Notes: generated from the letters alone by a model not told the origin. A stretch of 64,000 nucleotides of DNA from Bradyrhizobium sp. WSM471 (GCF_000244915.1 NZ_CM001442.1:5828001-5892000), one strand, 5' to 3'. Shown: positions 53,420 through 62,964, counted from the stretch's first letter. Translations and numbers: made by a program.

Positions 53420-55159
53420 TTATTTCTTCAGCGCAAACACCCAGATCACGCCGCCCTGCGGCACGTTGGCTTCGATGCCGATATCGTTGGTCACGAGTGC
53501 ATCCTGGATGCGCTGCGCATCCACGCCCCATCCCGACTGGATCGCGATGTATTGCGTGCCGTCGATCTCATAGGACACCGGCATGCCCATGATGCCGGAG
53601 TTGGTCTTCTGCTCCCACAACAGCTCGCCGGACTTCGCGTTGAAGGCGCGGAAGTTGCGGTCGTTGGTGCCGCCCACGAAGACGAGATCGCCTGCGGTCG
53701 CCGTCACTGATCCGAACAGCTGCGACTTGGGGAAGTTGTGTTGCCACATCTTCTTGCCCGTCACGGGATCCCAGGCCTGGAGCTCGCCGAAATGATCGGC
53801 ACCCGGCTTCGTCTTCAGGCCGATGTCCTCCGGCTTGGTACCGAGCCAGAGCTCGCCGGGCTTGAGCGGGACCTTCTCGCCGGTGAACCCGCCGCAAAAA
53901 TTCTCGTTGGCGGGCACGTAGACGAGGCCGGTTTTCTGGCTGTAGGCCGCCGACGGCCAATCCTTGCCGCCCCACAGCGACGGACAGAACTCCACGCGCT
54001 TGCCGACCATCGGCTTGTGCGCGGGATCGACGATCGGCCTGCCACTCTCGGCGTCGATGCCCTTCCAGACGTCGGTGGAGACGAACGGCCAGCCGGCGAC
54101 GTAGTTGATCTTGGTCGGCGTGCGCTCGAGTATCCAGAAGATCGCATCGCGTCCCGGATGGACCAGGCTCTTGATGTTGCGACCGTCGCGTTGCAGGTCG
54201 ATCAACATCGGGGCTTCGACCTCGTCCCAATCCCAGGAATCGTTCTGGTGATACTGGTGATAGGTCTTGATCTTGCCGGTGTTCGGATCGAGCGCGAGCA
54301 CCGACGAGGTATAGAGATTGTCGCCCGGATGCATCTCGCCGGGCCACGGCGCGGCGTTGCCGACGCCCCAATAGATCGTCTTGGTGTCCTTGTCGTAATT
54401 GCCGGTCATCCAGGCCGAGCCGCCGCCGTTCTTCCAGTCCTCGCCCTGCCAGGTGTCGTGGCCGGGTTCGCCTTCGCCCGGAATCGTATAAGTCCGCCAC
54501 AGCTCCTTGCCGTCCTTGGCATCATAGGCGGCGACATAGCCGCGCACGCCGAACTCACCGCCGGAGCCGCCAACGATGACCTTGCCGTCGACGATCAACG
54601 GCATCAGGGTCATGTACTGGCCCTTCTTGTAGTCCTGCACCTTGGTGTCCCACACCACCTTGCCGGTCTTGGCGTCGAGCGCGACGACATGGTCGTCGGT
54701 GGTGGCGAGATAGAGCTTGTCCTCCCAGAGGCCGACGCCGCGGCTGGTCGGATGCAACTGGAACAGGTCGTCGGGAAGCTGCCGCTTGTAGCGCCAATAT
54801 TCGTCGCCGGTCTTGGCGTTCAGCGCGATCACCTGCCCCATCGGGGTCGCCACGAACATCACGCCGTTGTTGACGATCGGCGGCGCCTCGTGACCTTCGA
54901 CCACGCCGGTCGCGAAGGTCCAGACCGGCGTCAAGTTCTTCACATTCGAGGTGTTGATCTGGTCGAGCGGGCTGTAGCCCTGCCCGTCATAGGTCCGCCG
55001 GTAGAGCATCCAGTTGGCGGGCTCCGGGTTTTCCAACCGCTGCGCGGTGACCGGCGCGTAGTTCTCGACCGGGCCTGACATGGCGGCGGTCGAGGCAAGA
55101 CATGTGAAGGCGACGAAGCCGGACAGTAACCACTGCTTCCTGGTCATGGAAGTTTTCAT
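53420..55159 (-). CDS. PQQ-dependent dehydrogenase, lanthanide-type signature but without the vicinal cysteines
   Basis: 579 residues from ATG 55159 with AGGGGAAC upstream. Signal peptide near residues 1-27, then an eight-bladed quinoprotein fold (WTFATGVVEGHEAPPIVNNG, ELQAWDPVTGKKMWQHNF). Active-site Glu202 (GGSGGEFG), Asn268 (GVGNAA), Asp310 and Asp312 in SWDWDEVEAP: the Asp-x-Asp of lanthanide enzymes. Where other methanol/ethanol dehydrogenases have adjacent cysteines this one reads LFQLHPTSRG (132-141), so the PQQ-capping disulfide is missing. It follows a Rieske protein gene on the same strand (113 bases). Substrate unknown; related genes are annotated as exaA-like. Confidence 0.88.
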   Translation of the reverse strand: MKTSMTRKQWLLSGFVAFTCLASTAAMSGPVENYAPVTAQRLENPEPANWMLYRRTYDGQGYSPLDQINTSNVKNLTPVWTFATGVVEGHEAPPIVNNGVMFVATPMGQVIALNAKTGDEYWRYKRQLPDDLFQLHPTSRGVGLWEDKLYLATTDDHVVALDAKTGKVVWDTKVQDYKKGQYMTLMPLIVDGKVIVGGSGGEFGVRGYVAAYDAKDGKELWRTYTIPGEGEPGHDTWQGEDWKNGGGSAWMTGNYDKDTKTIYWGVGNAAPWPGEMHPGDNLYTSSVLALDPNTGKIKTYHQYHQNDSWDWDEVEAPMLIDLQRDGRNIKSLVHPGRDAIFWILERTPTKINYVAGWPFVSTDVWKGIDAESGRPIVDPAHKPMVGKRVEFCPSLWGGKDWPSAAYSQKTGLVYVPANENFCGGFTGEKVPLKPGELWLGTKPEDIGLKTKPGADHFGELQAWDPVTGKKMWQHNFPKSQLFGSVTATAGDLVFVGGTNDRNFRAFNAKSGELLWEQKTNSGIMGMPVSYEIDGTQYIAIQSGWGVDAQRIQDALVTNDIGIEANVPQGGVIWVFALKK

Positions 55160-55272
55160 GGCGTTCCCCTTTTTTCCGTTTGAATTCTTGTTTTGAATTC
55201 TTGTCGTTCGTCCCGTCGTCCGCCCATCGGCGGATGCGGCCTCTCGTGACGCGGGCAGAACCCGCACGCCCA

Positions 55273-55926
55273 TCATCCCGGCTGCGCGCCACCTACCTTT
55301 CCGACGAAGTTTCCGGCGACGCTGAGCGAGCCGTCAGCCAGCGCCAGCGGCAGCGCAGCGAGCCGCCGCGGCGCCGGCCCGAACACCACCTGCGCGCCCG
55401 CGCGAGGATCGTATTCGGAGTTGTGGCACATGCATTTGAGCACTTCCTTGTCGCCGACATCGCTCTTCACCCACGCTGTGACAGGACAGCCGGCATGCGA
55501 GCAGATTGCCGAATAGGCGAGGATGCCGTCGACAGCGCGCGCTTTTGTCTGCTCGTCGAGCTCGGCGGGGTCGAGCCGGATGATCAGAATCTCGTTGAGG
55601 CGCGAGGCGCTGCGCACGACCGACGTCTTCGGATCTTTCGGCCAGGCATGCACCGGCGGTCCGCCGGCCGACAGAGCGGCCGCGGTGACGGGCTGTCCCT
55701 CCTGATCGCCTTCTGAGAACACGAGCAGATCGCCCTTCTGAGGCCGCTCGTCGGAGCCGGGTGCATCCTCGCCCGCGTGGACTTGCGGGGAGCAGGCGAG
55801 GCACGCCGTGGTGGCCAGCGCACTCATCAACAGCGCCCGCCGGGTTTGCTCCGTGCAGGCGTCAGCTTCGGATTCCGCTGTGTTGTCGGAGGATGATGAG
55901 GATGTGTTGAACGATGCACGCGACAT
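55273..55926 (-). CDS. Rieske [2Fe-2S] protein with export signal
   Basis: 217 residues. N-terminus is Ser-rich with TRRALLMSALATTACLAC, a Tat- or lipoprotein-like export signal ending near residue 46. Rieske box 1 ICSHAGCPVTAW near 143 and box 2 CMCHNSEYDPRAG near 165 give the two Cys and two His ligands plus the disulfide cysteines. It resembles the small subunits of arsenite oxidase-type enzymes or free Rieske carriers. Located directly before the PQQ dehydrogenase, it probably replaces or supplements cytochrome c as electron acceptor. Confidence 0.85.
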   Translation of the reverse strand: MSRASFNTSSSSSDNTAESEADACTEQTRRALLMSALATTACLACSPQVHAGEDAPGSDERPQKGDLLVFSEGDQEGQPVTAAALSAGGPPVHAWPKDPKTSVVRSASRLNEILIIRLDPAELDEQTKARAVDGILAYSAICSHAGCPVTAWVKSDVGDKEVLKCMCHNSEYDPRAGAQVVFGPAPRRLAALPLALADGSLSVAGNFVGKVGGAQPG

Positions 55927-56191
55927 GTTTGCAAGCAGGCGCTGGAACTCTGCCGAAAAAAAGGCAGCGATTTTTCCCGCAGTGCATCAATATGCCTTTG
56001 CTCGCATTGATTGAATGCGAACATGCGCATTTACGCGCTTATTCTGAATTGCAACGTCACGCTACGCGACCGGCATGATGATTTTGCAGATCAGGTCAAT
56101 GCTGTCGGTATTGGTGCAATGCGCCGACGCTCGGCGCGATCATAGCGAGATCAGTGCGGCTTGCGCATTTCTCAGGCAGGCATTTTGTATT

Positions 56192-56656
56192 CTAGGAGCG
56201 GAGCACGTGACGCGGCGAAGCGATGCGACCGGCCAAGGTCGCCGACGCCATCTCGAAGCTGTCGGCGATGCGGCGCGCCCTGTCGATGAACAGCGCGGCT
56301 GCTTGCGGCGGGCAGACCTCGCGCGCGGTTTGTTCGAACAGATCGAGCCAGCGGTCGAAATGATGGCCGGCCAGGCTCAGTGGCATGTGCGCCCGCATCG
56401 GCGAGCCATGGTAGCGGCCGCTCATCAGCACGACCGACGACCAGAAATCCCGGAGCTTGGTGAGATGTTCGTCCCAATTCTGCACGATCGCGAACACCGG
56501 CCCCAGCAGCGCATCCTCACGGACGCGGCCATAGAAACGAGTCACGAGTTCCCCGATCATCTCTTCGGTGATCCCCGTGCGCTCGATTGCATCCTGAGTC
56601 AGCAAATTCCGCCGCGCGGTCGCAGCCTCGCGCTCGGCCTTCAGTCGATCCGACAT
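56192..56656 (-). CDS. Group III truncated haemoglobin
   Basis: 154 residues. Typical features: LVTRFYGRVREDALLGPVF, QNWDEHLTKLRDFWSSVVL, MSGRYHGSPMRAHMPL and the proximal His in LAGHHFDRWLDLF near 98. Group III globins bind O2, NO or peroxide-like ligands; in rhizobia they are linked to stress or NO handling. Upstream of the Rieske-dehydrogenase genes on the same strand, but 265 bases away, so independent transcription is likely. Confidence 0.88.
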   Translation of the reverse strand: MSDRLKAEREAATARRNLLTQDAIERTGITEEMIGELVTRFYGRVREDALLGPVFAIVQNWDEHLTKLRDFWSSVVLMSGRYHGSPMRAHMPLSLAGHHFDRWLDLFEQTAREVCPPQAAALFIDRARRIADSFEMASATLAGRIASPRHVLRS

Positions 56657-56681
56657 CTTTGTTTCGTCCGTTTTGTCTTCA

Positions 56682-56828
56682 CCCTCTCCCCTTGTGGGAG
56701 AGGGTGGCTCGCCGCGAAGCGGCGAGACGGGTGAGGGGTTCTCTCCGCGTATTCCTCACGCATTTGGGCTCGCGGAACCAACCCCTCATCCGGCGCTTCG
56801 CGCCACCTTCTCCCACAAGGGGAGAAGG
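56682..56828. repeat. Interspersed palindromic repeat (CCTCTCCCC family), copy 4
   Basis: CCCTCTCCCCTTGTGGGAGAG on the left and CCTTCTCCCACAAGGGGAGAAG on the right, with CGCCGCGAAGCGGCG in between. Same build as the other copies. Confidence 0.75.
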
Positions 56829-56896
56829 AAGGACGCATCCGCGCCCATCTTGGTGCAAGTCGGTGCACCCGTCTTTGTCGCAACGCAAATAACGGG

Positions 56897-57748
56897 TCAG
56901 GCGCCGTAAGTGTAAAAGCCCTGCCCGGTCTTGCGGCCGAGATGGCCGGCATCGACCATTTCCTTGAGCAGGGGGGCCGGACGGTATTTGGGGTCGTTGA
57001 AGCCTTTGTAAAAGACCTCCATCACCGACAACATGGTGTCGAGCCCGACAAGATCGGCGAGCGCCAGCGGCCCGATCGGATGATTGCAGCCGAGCTTCAT
57101 GCCGGCATCGATCTCTTCCGCCGTCGCAATCCCCTCCTGCAGCGCGAAGATCGCCTCGTTGATCATCGGGCAAAGAATGCGGTTGACGGCAAAGCCGGGG
57201 CTATTCTTGGCCGTGATCGCCACCTTGCCGACGCGCTTGGCGAAATCGAGCGCCTTGGCGTGGGTGTCGTCGGAGGTCTGCAAGCCGCGGATGAGCTCCA
57301 GCAGCGCCATGACCGGAACCGGATTGAAGAAGTGCATGCCGATGAAGCGGTCGGGGCGGTCGGTCGCCGCGGCGAGCTTCGTGATCGAGATCGAAGAGGT
57401 GTTCGTGGCGAGCAGCGTGCGCGGCGACAGCGTCGCACAGAGATCCTTCAGGATCTTGACCTTGAGTTCCTCGTTCTCGGTGGCGGCCTCGATGACGAGA
57501 TCGCAATCGACGAGCTTGGCGCGGTCGGTGGTGCCGGTGATGCGCTTGAGCGTGGCGTCGCGATCGCCCGCCGACATCTTCTCCTTCTTGACCAGGCGCT
57601 CGAGGCTGCCGCCGACCGTCGAAATCCCGCGGTTCACCGCCGCATCGGAAATATCGACCATCACGACCGAAAGCCCGGCCGCGGCACAAATCTGCGCGAT
57701 GCCGTTCCCCATGGTCCCTGCCCCGATGATGCCAACGGTCTGGATCAT
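56897..57748 (-). CDS. 3-hydroxybutyryl-CoA dehydrogenase
   Basis: 283 residues, the standard length. Rossmann motif [20 protein letters not shown] at 7-26, then [13 protein letters not shown], catalytic His in [17 protein letters not shown] near 140, and a C-terminal domain ending [13 protein letters not shown]. It interconverts 3-hydroxybutyryl-CoA and acetoacetyl-CoA with NAD(P), in PHB, butyrate or aromatic-acid metabolism. The thiolase at 12.3 kb is too far away to be an operon partner. Confidence 0.93.
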   Translation of the reverse strand: MIQTVGIIGAGTMGNGIAQICAAAGLSVVMVDISDAAVNRGISTVGGSLERLVKKEKMSAGDRDATLKRITGTTDRAKLVDCDLVIEAATENEELKVKILKDLCATLSPRTLLATNTSSISITKLAAATDRPDRFIGMHFFNPVPVMALLELIRGLQTSDDTHAKALDFAKRVGKVAITAKNSPGFAVNRILCPMINEAIFALQEGIATAEEIDAGMKLGCNHPIGPLALADLVGLDTMLSVMEVFYKGFNDPKYRPAPLLKEMVDAGHLGRKTGQGFYTYGA

Positions 57749-57869
57749 TGCCTCAATCCTTTATCCTTACGGACGTGCCATACTGGCCCCGCCCCATTGT
57801 TCCTGCATCAGGGTCTAGCACTGCCCCAGGGCGGGTGCGACCTGATCCTCTCCCTTCCTTAAAGCATCC

Positions 57870-57891
57870 AAGGCGGGAATAAAGCCGCCTT
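57870..57891 (-). terminator. Weak hairpin after the FAD-linked dehydrogenase
   Basis: 7-bp stem AAGGCGG / CCGCCTT with an 8-base A+T-rich loop, 116 bases beyond the stop at 58008 and without a T-run. Possible weak terminator. Confidence 0.35.
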
Positions 57892-58007
57892 TCGGCCGCT
57901 AAACGGCATGATTTGACGCCCCCGGCCTGTTTGGCCCGCCTATCCACGGCATCCCGTCTCCGGGAGCGCCGAGCGTTCGGGAGCACCGGGCTCGAGGTGG
58001 GCGCGCC

Positions 58008-59486
58008 TCAACCGAGACGAAGCACCTTGCCCGGATTCATGATGTTCTTCGGATCGAGCGCCCGCTTGATCGTGCGCATGATGTCGAGCTCGGCCCGGGA
58101 ACGGTAGTGCTGGAGCTCGTCGAGCTTTTCGATACCGATGCCGTGTTCCGCCGAGATCGAGCCGCCCATGGAGGTGATGAGGTCGTTGACGGCCCGTGTG
58201 ATCGCCGCAGAATACTGGGACAGCGTATCGAGGTCCATGCCCTTCGGGCCCATGAAAGAAAAGTGGACGTTGCCGTCTCCGATGTGGCCGAGCGGATAGG
58301 GGCGGATCGTCGGCAGGATGGCGAGCACGGCCTCGAGACCGCTGTCGATAAACTCGGGAATCCTGGAGACCGCGACCGACACGTCGTAGCTCAAGCCCGG
58401 ACCTTCGGTGCGCGATGCCTCGGCCACGCTCTCGCGAATCCGCCACATGTTGCGCGACTGCGCTTCGGTTTGCGCGATCACAGCATCCAGCACCCGGCCC
58501 GCCTCGAGTTGGTCAGCCAGGAACTGCTCCATCCTGTCCGACATGCCCGTGCCGCCGTCCTGCCGCGGCCGGGCCGATGACCATTCGAGAAGGAGGTACC
58601 ATTCGGTCTCAGCCTTGAGAGGATCCTGGGTGCCGGGAATGTGGCGCAGCACCATGTCGGTGCACGCACGGCTGACGAGCTCACAGGAGCCGACATTGTC
58701 ATCGGAAGCGGCATGCGCCTCCGACAGAAGGTCGATGGCTGCCTTGGGATCGCGGATTGCAAGCCATGCCGTGCATACGTCTTTCGGCGCCGGCCAGAGT
58801 TTCAGCACCGCCTTGGTGATGATGCCGAGCGTCCCTTCGGCGCCCATGAACAGATGCTTGAGGTCATAGCCGGTGTTGTCCTTCTTGAGTGCGCGCAGGC
58901 CGTCCCAGACATCGCCGTTAGCCAGCACGACCTCCAGACCCAACACCAGATTTCGCGCATTGCCATAACGCAGCACCTGCACGCCGCCGGCATTGGTGGA
59001 CAGATTGCCTCCGATCATGCACGAGCCCTGAGCACCGAGGCTGAGCGGAAAAAGGCGATCGTGGCGCGCGGCCGTGTCCTGAAGCGTCTCAAGGATGCAG
59101 CCTGCCTCCACGGTCATGGCGTAGCCGACGGGATCGACATTCAACACCTGGTTCATGCGCCCGAGCGACAGCACTATGCCGCGGTGCATGGGCCACGGCG
59201 TAGCGCCGCCCATCAGGCCGGTGTTGCCACCTTGCGGAACGATGGCAATGCCGTTGTCGTAGCAGAGCTTGACGACAGCGGAGACTTCCGCGGTGCTGGC
59301 CGGACGCACGACCGCCGCGGCCTGCCCCGCCAGCGTGCCGCGCCAGTCGGTCACGAAAGGCAGCTTGTCCTGCTCGTCCAGGATCAGGCCTTTGCCGCCG
59401 ACGATGGCCCGCAAGCGGTCGAGAACGGCCGACGTCACGGGTGCGGTCGGAATCGAGGGAGCGGTGGGAAGAGCTGCACCCGGCAT
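58008..59486 (-). CDS. FAD-binding 2-hydroxyacid dehydrogenase (D-lactate/D-2-hydroxyglutarate type)
   Basis: 492 residues from ATG 59486 with AAAGAGAGGAAC upstream; a longer reading to 59672 lacks a site. FAD-binding PCMH domain (VRPASTAEVSAVVKLCYDNG, VPQGGNTGLMGGATPW, SLGAQGSCMIGGNLSTNAGG) and a C-terminal metal-binding domain with GHIGDGNVHFSFMGP and SISAEHGIGIEKL. It oxidises a D-2-hydroxyacid and passes electrons to a flavoprotein or the respiratory chain. Which acid is not determined. Confidence 0.9.
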   Translation of the reverse strand: MPGAALPTAPSIPTAPVTSAVLDRLRAIVGGKGLILDEQDKLPFVTDWRGTLAGQAAAVVRPASTAEVSAVVKLCYDNGIAIVPQGGNTGLMGGATPWPMHRGIVLSLGRMNQVLNVDPVGYAMTVEAGCILETLQDTAARHDRLFPLSLGAQGSCMIGGNLSTNAGGVQVLRYGNARNLVLGLEVVLANGDVWDGLRALKKDNTGYDLKHLFMGAEGTLGIITKAVLKLWPAPKDVCTAWLAIRDPKAAIDLLSEAHAASDDNVGSCELVSRACTDMVLRHIPGTQDPLKAETEWYLLLEWSSARPRQDGGTGMSDRMEQFLADQLEAGRVLDAVIAQTEAQSRNMWRIRESVAEASRTEGPGLSYDVSVAVSRIPEFIDSGLEAVLAILPTIRPYPLGHIGDGNVHFSFMGPKGMDLDTLSQYSAAITRAVNDLITSMGGSISAEHGIGIEKLDELQHYRSRAELDIMRTIKRALDPKNIMNPGKVLRLG

Positions 59487-59709
59487 GTGTTCCTCTCTTT
59501 TCGGCCGTTCAGCGCCTTGGGGCGCGCCAGCCTTCGTTCTTGTTTTCATTCTGGGCGGTGGTGCGACGATCCTAGCATAGGGGTCGCGCTTGCGGGAACG
59601 TCCCGGCAGTAAGCCTCGTGTGGATTTGCCTGGAATGCTGAATGCAGGCGCACTTCCGCCGAGGTCCCGCATACCCTACTGTGCCCGGATCAAATTCGGA
59701 TTGGAGCTC

Positions 59710-60762
59710 ATGAGCCGTTTCTGGAGTCCCGTCGTCCACACGCTTTCGCCCTACGTCCCCGGCGAGCAGCCCAAGCAGGACGGCATCGTCAAGCTCAATA
59801 CCAATGAGAACCCCTACCCGCCCTCGCCGCGCGTGCTGGCGGCGATCGCATCGGCCGCGGAGCGGCTGCGCCTTTATCCCGATCCGCGCGCAACGCGCCT
59901 GCGCGAGGCGATCGCGGCCCATTGCGATGTGGCGCCCGAGCAAGTGTTCGTCGGCAACGGCTCCGACGAGGTTCTGGCCCACACCTTCCAGGCGCTTCTG
60001 AAGCACGAACCACCGCTTCTATTCCCCGACGTCACCTACAGCTTCTACCCCGTCTATTGCGGCCTCTATGGAATAACGCATGACGAGGTGCCGCTCGATG
60101 CTGCGATGAGGATCGATATCTCCGACTACAGGCGACCATCGAGCGCCATCCTGCTCTGCAATCCGAACGCTCCTACCGGCATCGCGCTTCAGCGCGACGC
60201 AATCGCGTCGCTGCTGGCCGAACAGCCGGACCGGCTGGTGGTGGTGGACGAGGCCTATGTCGATTTCGGCGCCGAAAGCGCCGTGCCGCTGGTTGCGCGC
60301 CATGACAATCTGCTGGTCATCCAGACCTTCTCGAAGTCGCGCTCGCTCGCTGGCCTGCGGGTTGGTTTTGCCATCGGCCAACGACCGCTGATCGAAGCGC
60401 TGGAACGGGTGAAGGACAGCTTCAACTCCTATCCCGTCGATTGCCTCGCGATCGCCGGCGCCGTCGCCGCGATCGAGGACGACGGCTGGTTCAGAGAAAG
60501 CCGTGCCCGCATCATCGCAAGCCGGGAAAACTTGGCCCGCGATCTTGGACCACTCGGCTTCGAGGTGTTGCCCTCGCTCGCCAACTTCGTCTTCGCGCGC
60601 CATCGAAGCCGGAGCGGAGCAGATCTCGCGACCGCGCTACGCGCGCGCGGCGTTCTGGTCCGGCATTTCGGAAAGCCGCGCATCGAGGACTTTCTGCGCA
60701 TCACGGTCGGAACGGAGGCCGAGTGCGCCCGGCTTGTTGAAGTGCTGCGCGGCTTGATCTGA
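59710..60762 (+). CDS. hisC: Histidinol-phosphate aminotransferase
   Basis: 350 residues from ATG 59710 (TTGGAG upstream). Fold type I PLP enzyme: [18 protein letters not shown] near 28, [31 protein letters not shown]-binding [11 protein letters not shown] near 178 and the Schiff-base Lys in [14 protein letters not shown] near 210. Length and motifs match HisC, acting in histidine synthesis; HisC-like paralogues for other amino acids occur, so the assignment is to family first. No other his gene is next to it. Confidence 0.85.
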   Translation: MSRFWSPVVHTLSPYVPGEQPKQDGIVKLNTNENPYPPSPRVLAAIASAAERLRLYPDPRATRLREAIAAHCDVAPEQVFVGNGSDEVLAHTFQALLKHEPPLLFPDVTYSFYPVYCGLYGITHDEVPLDAAMRIDISDYRRPSSAILLCNPNAPTGIALQRDAIASLLAEQPDRLVVVDEAYVDFGAESAVPLVARHDNLLVIQTFSKSRSLAGLRVGFAIGQRPLIEALERVKDSFNSYPVDCLAIAGAVAAIEDDGWFRESRARIIASRENLARDLGPLGFEVLPSLANFVFARHRSRSGADLATALRARGVLVRHFGKPRIEDFLRITVGTEAECARLVEVLRGLI

Positions 60763-60985
60763 GCCCCGACGGTCCCGGCATCGGGCAGCGTCAAACGGTG
60801 AGGCCGAACGCCACCTCTGGCCATACCGCGCGAGGCTTTGATTTCCGGTCAAATTCGGGCTACCAAACCGCTCCGCCGCCTGCATTGCACGACGATCCCC
60901 TCAGGGAAATAAACGTGAATCACCTCCGCAGTCCAGAAATCGACGCACCCGAAACATTGTGGCGGGCGCCGAAGCTCAGGCGCGG

Positions 60986-61684
60986 ATGAACGACTTCGCG
61001 CGATCCGTCGGCGCCACGTTCACGCTGATCGGCGAGGCCGACGCAGAGCTTCTGGGCATCGTCGGACTGTCGGTCCGCGTCAGCCTGACGGCCAGCATCG
61101 TCGCGCTTCTGATCGGGGCGCCGTTCGGAGCCCTGCTTGCGATCACCCGGTTCCGCGGGCGGCAGGTCATCATCGTCCTGACCAATGCCTTGCTTGGTCT
61201 TCCGCCGGTCGTGGTCGGGCTCGCGCTTTATCTTCTGCTGTCGCGCTCCGGCCCGTTCGGGGCGGCCGGCCTGTTGTTCACGCCGACGGCCATGGTGATC
61301 GCGCAGGCGCTGCTCGCAACACCGATCGTGGTGGCACTGGTGCACCGGCCGGCAAGCCTGCTGTGGGCGGAGTATGGCGACCTGGCGCGGATCGACGGGC
61401 TGTCAACGCTACGCAGCATCGGCTTGCTGTTCGCGCTGGGCCGGACCTCGCTGCTGACGGCCTTTCTCGCAGCCTTCGGGCGCGCGATCGCCGAGGTCGG
61501 CGCCATCCTCATCGTCGGCGGCAACATCCGCGGCTTCACCCGCACGATGACCACGGCGATCGCACTGGAAACCAGCAAGGGCGACCTGCCGCTGGCGCTC
61601 GGGCTCGGGCTGATTCTGCTCGCACTCAGCGTCGCAGTGTCGACCGTCGCCTTCCTGCTAGTGGGACGCGTTGGGGAAAAATAG
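60986..61684 (+). CDS. tupB: Tungstate/molybdate-type ABC permease (TupB-like)
   Basis: 232 residues from ATG 60986; a GTG at 60959 is an alternative. Five or six helices with family segments GLSVRVSLTASIVALLIGAP, LGLPPVVVGLALYLLL and AFGRAIAEVGAILIVGGNIR, the EAA-like loop. It ends 27 bases inside the convergent tupA gene. The expected ATPase gene (tupC) is not beside it. Confidence 0.83.
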   Translation: MNDFARSVGATFTLIGEADAELLGIVGLSVRVSLTASIVALLIGAPFGALLAITRFRGRQVIIVLTNALLGLPPVVVGLALYLLLSRSGPFGAAGLLFTPTAMVIAQALLATPIVVALVHRPASLLWAEYGDLARIDGLSTLRSIGLLFALGRTSLLTAFLAAFGRAIAEVGAILIVGGNIRGFTRTMTTAIALETSKGDLPLALGLGLILLALSVAVSTVAFLLVGRVGEK

Positions 61685-62467
61685 CTGCTCGCCGCCGACC
61701 TTGTAGCCGGCGATGGCCTCCTGCCCCTTTGAAGAGATCAGCCAGTCGATGAAGGCCTGCCCGTCCCGCGCCTTCACGTTCGCATGCTTGGCTGGATTCA
61801 CCAGCATGACGCCGTACTGGTTGAACAGCCGCTTGTCGCCTTCGGTCAGGACGGCGAGCTCGCCGCGGTTCTTGAATGACAACCAGGTGCCGCGGTCCGA
61901 CAGCAGATAGGCGTTCGACGACGAGGCCATGTTTAATGCCGGGCCCATGCCCTGGCCGATCTCGCGATACCAGCCGTCCTTGGCGGCACCGAGGTCGATG
62001 CCGGCCTCCTTCCACAGCCGCAGCTCGGCCGCGTGCGTGCCGGATTTGTCGCCGCGCGAGATGAAGGGCGCCTTCACGGCCGCGATCTTGCGCAGCGCCT
62101 GGGCCACATCCTTGCCGCCGGCGATCTTGGCGGGATCGCTCTTCGGCCCGACAATGACGAAGTCGTTGTACATGACGTCGAAGCGCTTCACGCCCTCGCC
62201 TTCGGACATGAACTTGTCCTCGGCAAGCCTGTCATGGACGAACACGACATCTGCATCACCGCGCCGCCCGATGTCGAGCGCCTGGCCCGTGCCGACGGCC
62301 ACGACTTTCACGTCGATGCCTGCGGCCTTTGAGAACAGCGGCAGCAAGTAACCGAACAACCCCGACTGTTCCGTTGACGTCGTCGAGGCCACGGTGATGG
62401 TGCGATCCTGCGCGAATGCGATCGTGGACCAGAGCAGAACCGCTCCGAGAGTCAGTATCCTTTTCAT
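61658..62467 (-). CDS. tupA: Tungstate-binding periplasmic protein TupA
   Basis: 269 residues. Signal peptide ending TIAFAQDR. Oxyanion-binding motif ASTTSTEQSGL near 27-37 (the TTTS-type site of TupA), then GTGQALDIGRRGDADVVFVH and FISRGDKSGTHAAELRLW. Expected to bind tungstate with high affinity. It is transcribed toward tupB and the two coding regions overlap by 27 bases, unlike the usual tupABC order. Tungsten or molybdenum supply could serve the molybdenum hydroxylase in this window. Confidence 0.9.
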   Translation of the reverse strand: MKRILTLGAVLLWSTIAFAQDRTITVASTTSTEQSGLFGYLLPLFSKAAGIDVKVVAVGTGQALDIGRRGDADVVFVHDRLAEDKFMSEGEGVKRFDVMYNDFVIVGPKSDPAKIAGGKDVAQALRKIAAVKAPFISRGDKSGTHAAELRLWKEAGIDLGAAKDGWYREIGQGMGPALNMASSSNAYLLSDRGTWLSFKNRGELAVLTEGDKRLFNQYGVMLVNPAKHANVKARDGQAFIDWLISSKGQEAIAGYKVGGEQLFFPNASH

Positions 62468-62640
62468 GCCTCGTCCTTACACCAGATGGCGGATGTTCCA
62501 AACTCTACCGTCGATAGAGCTGTAGAGGGAACCTCGACAAGCGCCACAACGCGCTTGGTCATGATCCTCGCGACGCTCCTAAGTGAGGAACGTCCGCTCC
62601 GCGCGCAAGTTGTCCTCAAATCAACCCAGGAGGAAACCAG

Positions 62641-62913
62641 ATGAAGAAGTTCATTTTGGCATCCGCGTGCATCGTGGCGCTGGCGACCGGCGGCGCCTTT
62701 GCGCAGACACAACCCGCCCCAGGCGCATCCGGCCACGGCGACGTTGGCCCCTCTTCGCGGGGCCCCGCGACCAAGGGCATGACGACCGGCGCCTCCTCGA
62801 ACATGCAGAACGAGGCCGCTGACAGCAAGGGCAAGCAGACTCCGTCGGCCGGCGGCAGCAACACCAATAACATGGGCAGCCAGGCCGGCGGCGGCGCTGG
62901 CTCCGGAAAGTAG
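62641..62913 (+). CDS. Small exported Gly/Ser/Asn-rich protein
   Basis: 90 residues with CCCAGGAGG upstream. Signal peptide ending GAFAQTQP, then GASGHGDVGPSSRGPATKGM and a glycine-rich end (GGSNTNNMGSQAGGGAGSGK). Likely disordered, of a common bradyrhizobial type. Followed by a strong hairpin. Confidence 0.65.
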   Translation: MKKFILASACIVALATGGAFAQTQPAPGASGHGDVGPSSRGPATKGMTTGASSNMQNEAADSKGKQTPSAGGSNTNNMGSQAGGGAGSGK

Positions 62914-62932
62914 GCTGGCATCGATCGGAAAT

Positions 62933-62964
62933 TCTGGAGAGGGGGCGATCGTCCCCTCTCCAGA
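62933..62964 (+). terminator. Hairpin after the Gly-rich protein gene
   Basis: 12-bp stem TCTGGAGAGGGG / CCCCTCTCCAGA with an 8-base loop, 19 bases after the stop; AGTCTT follows, a weak T-tract. Confidence 0.6.
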
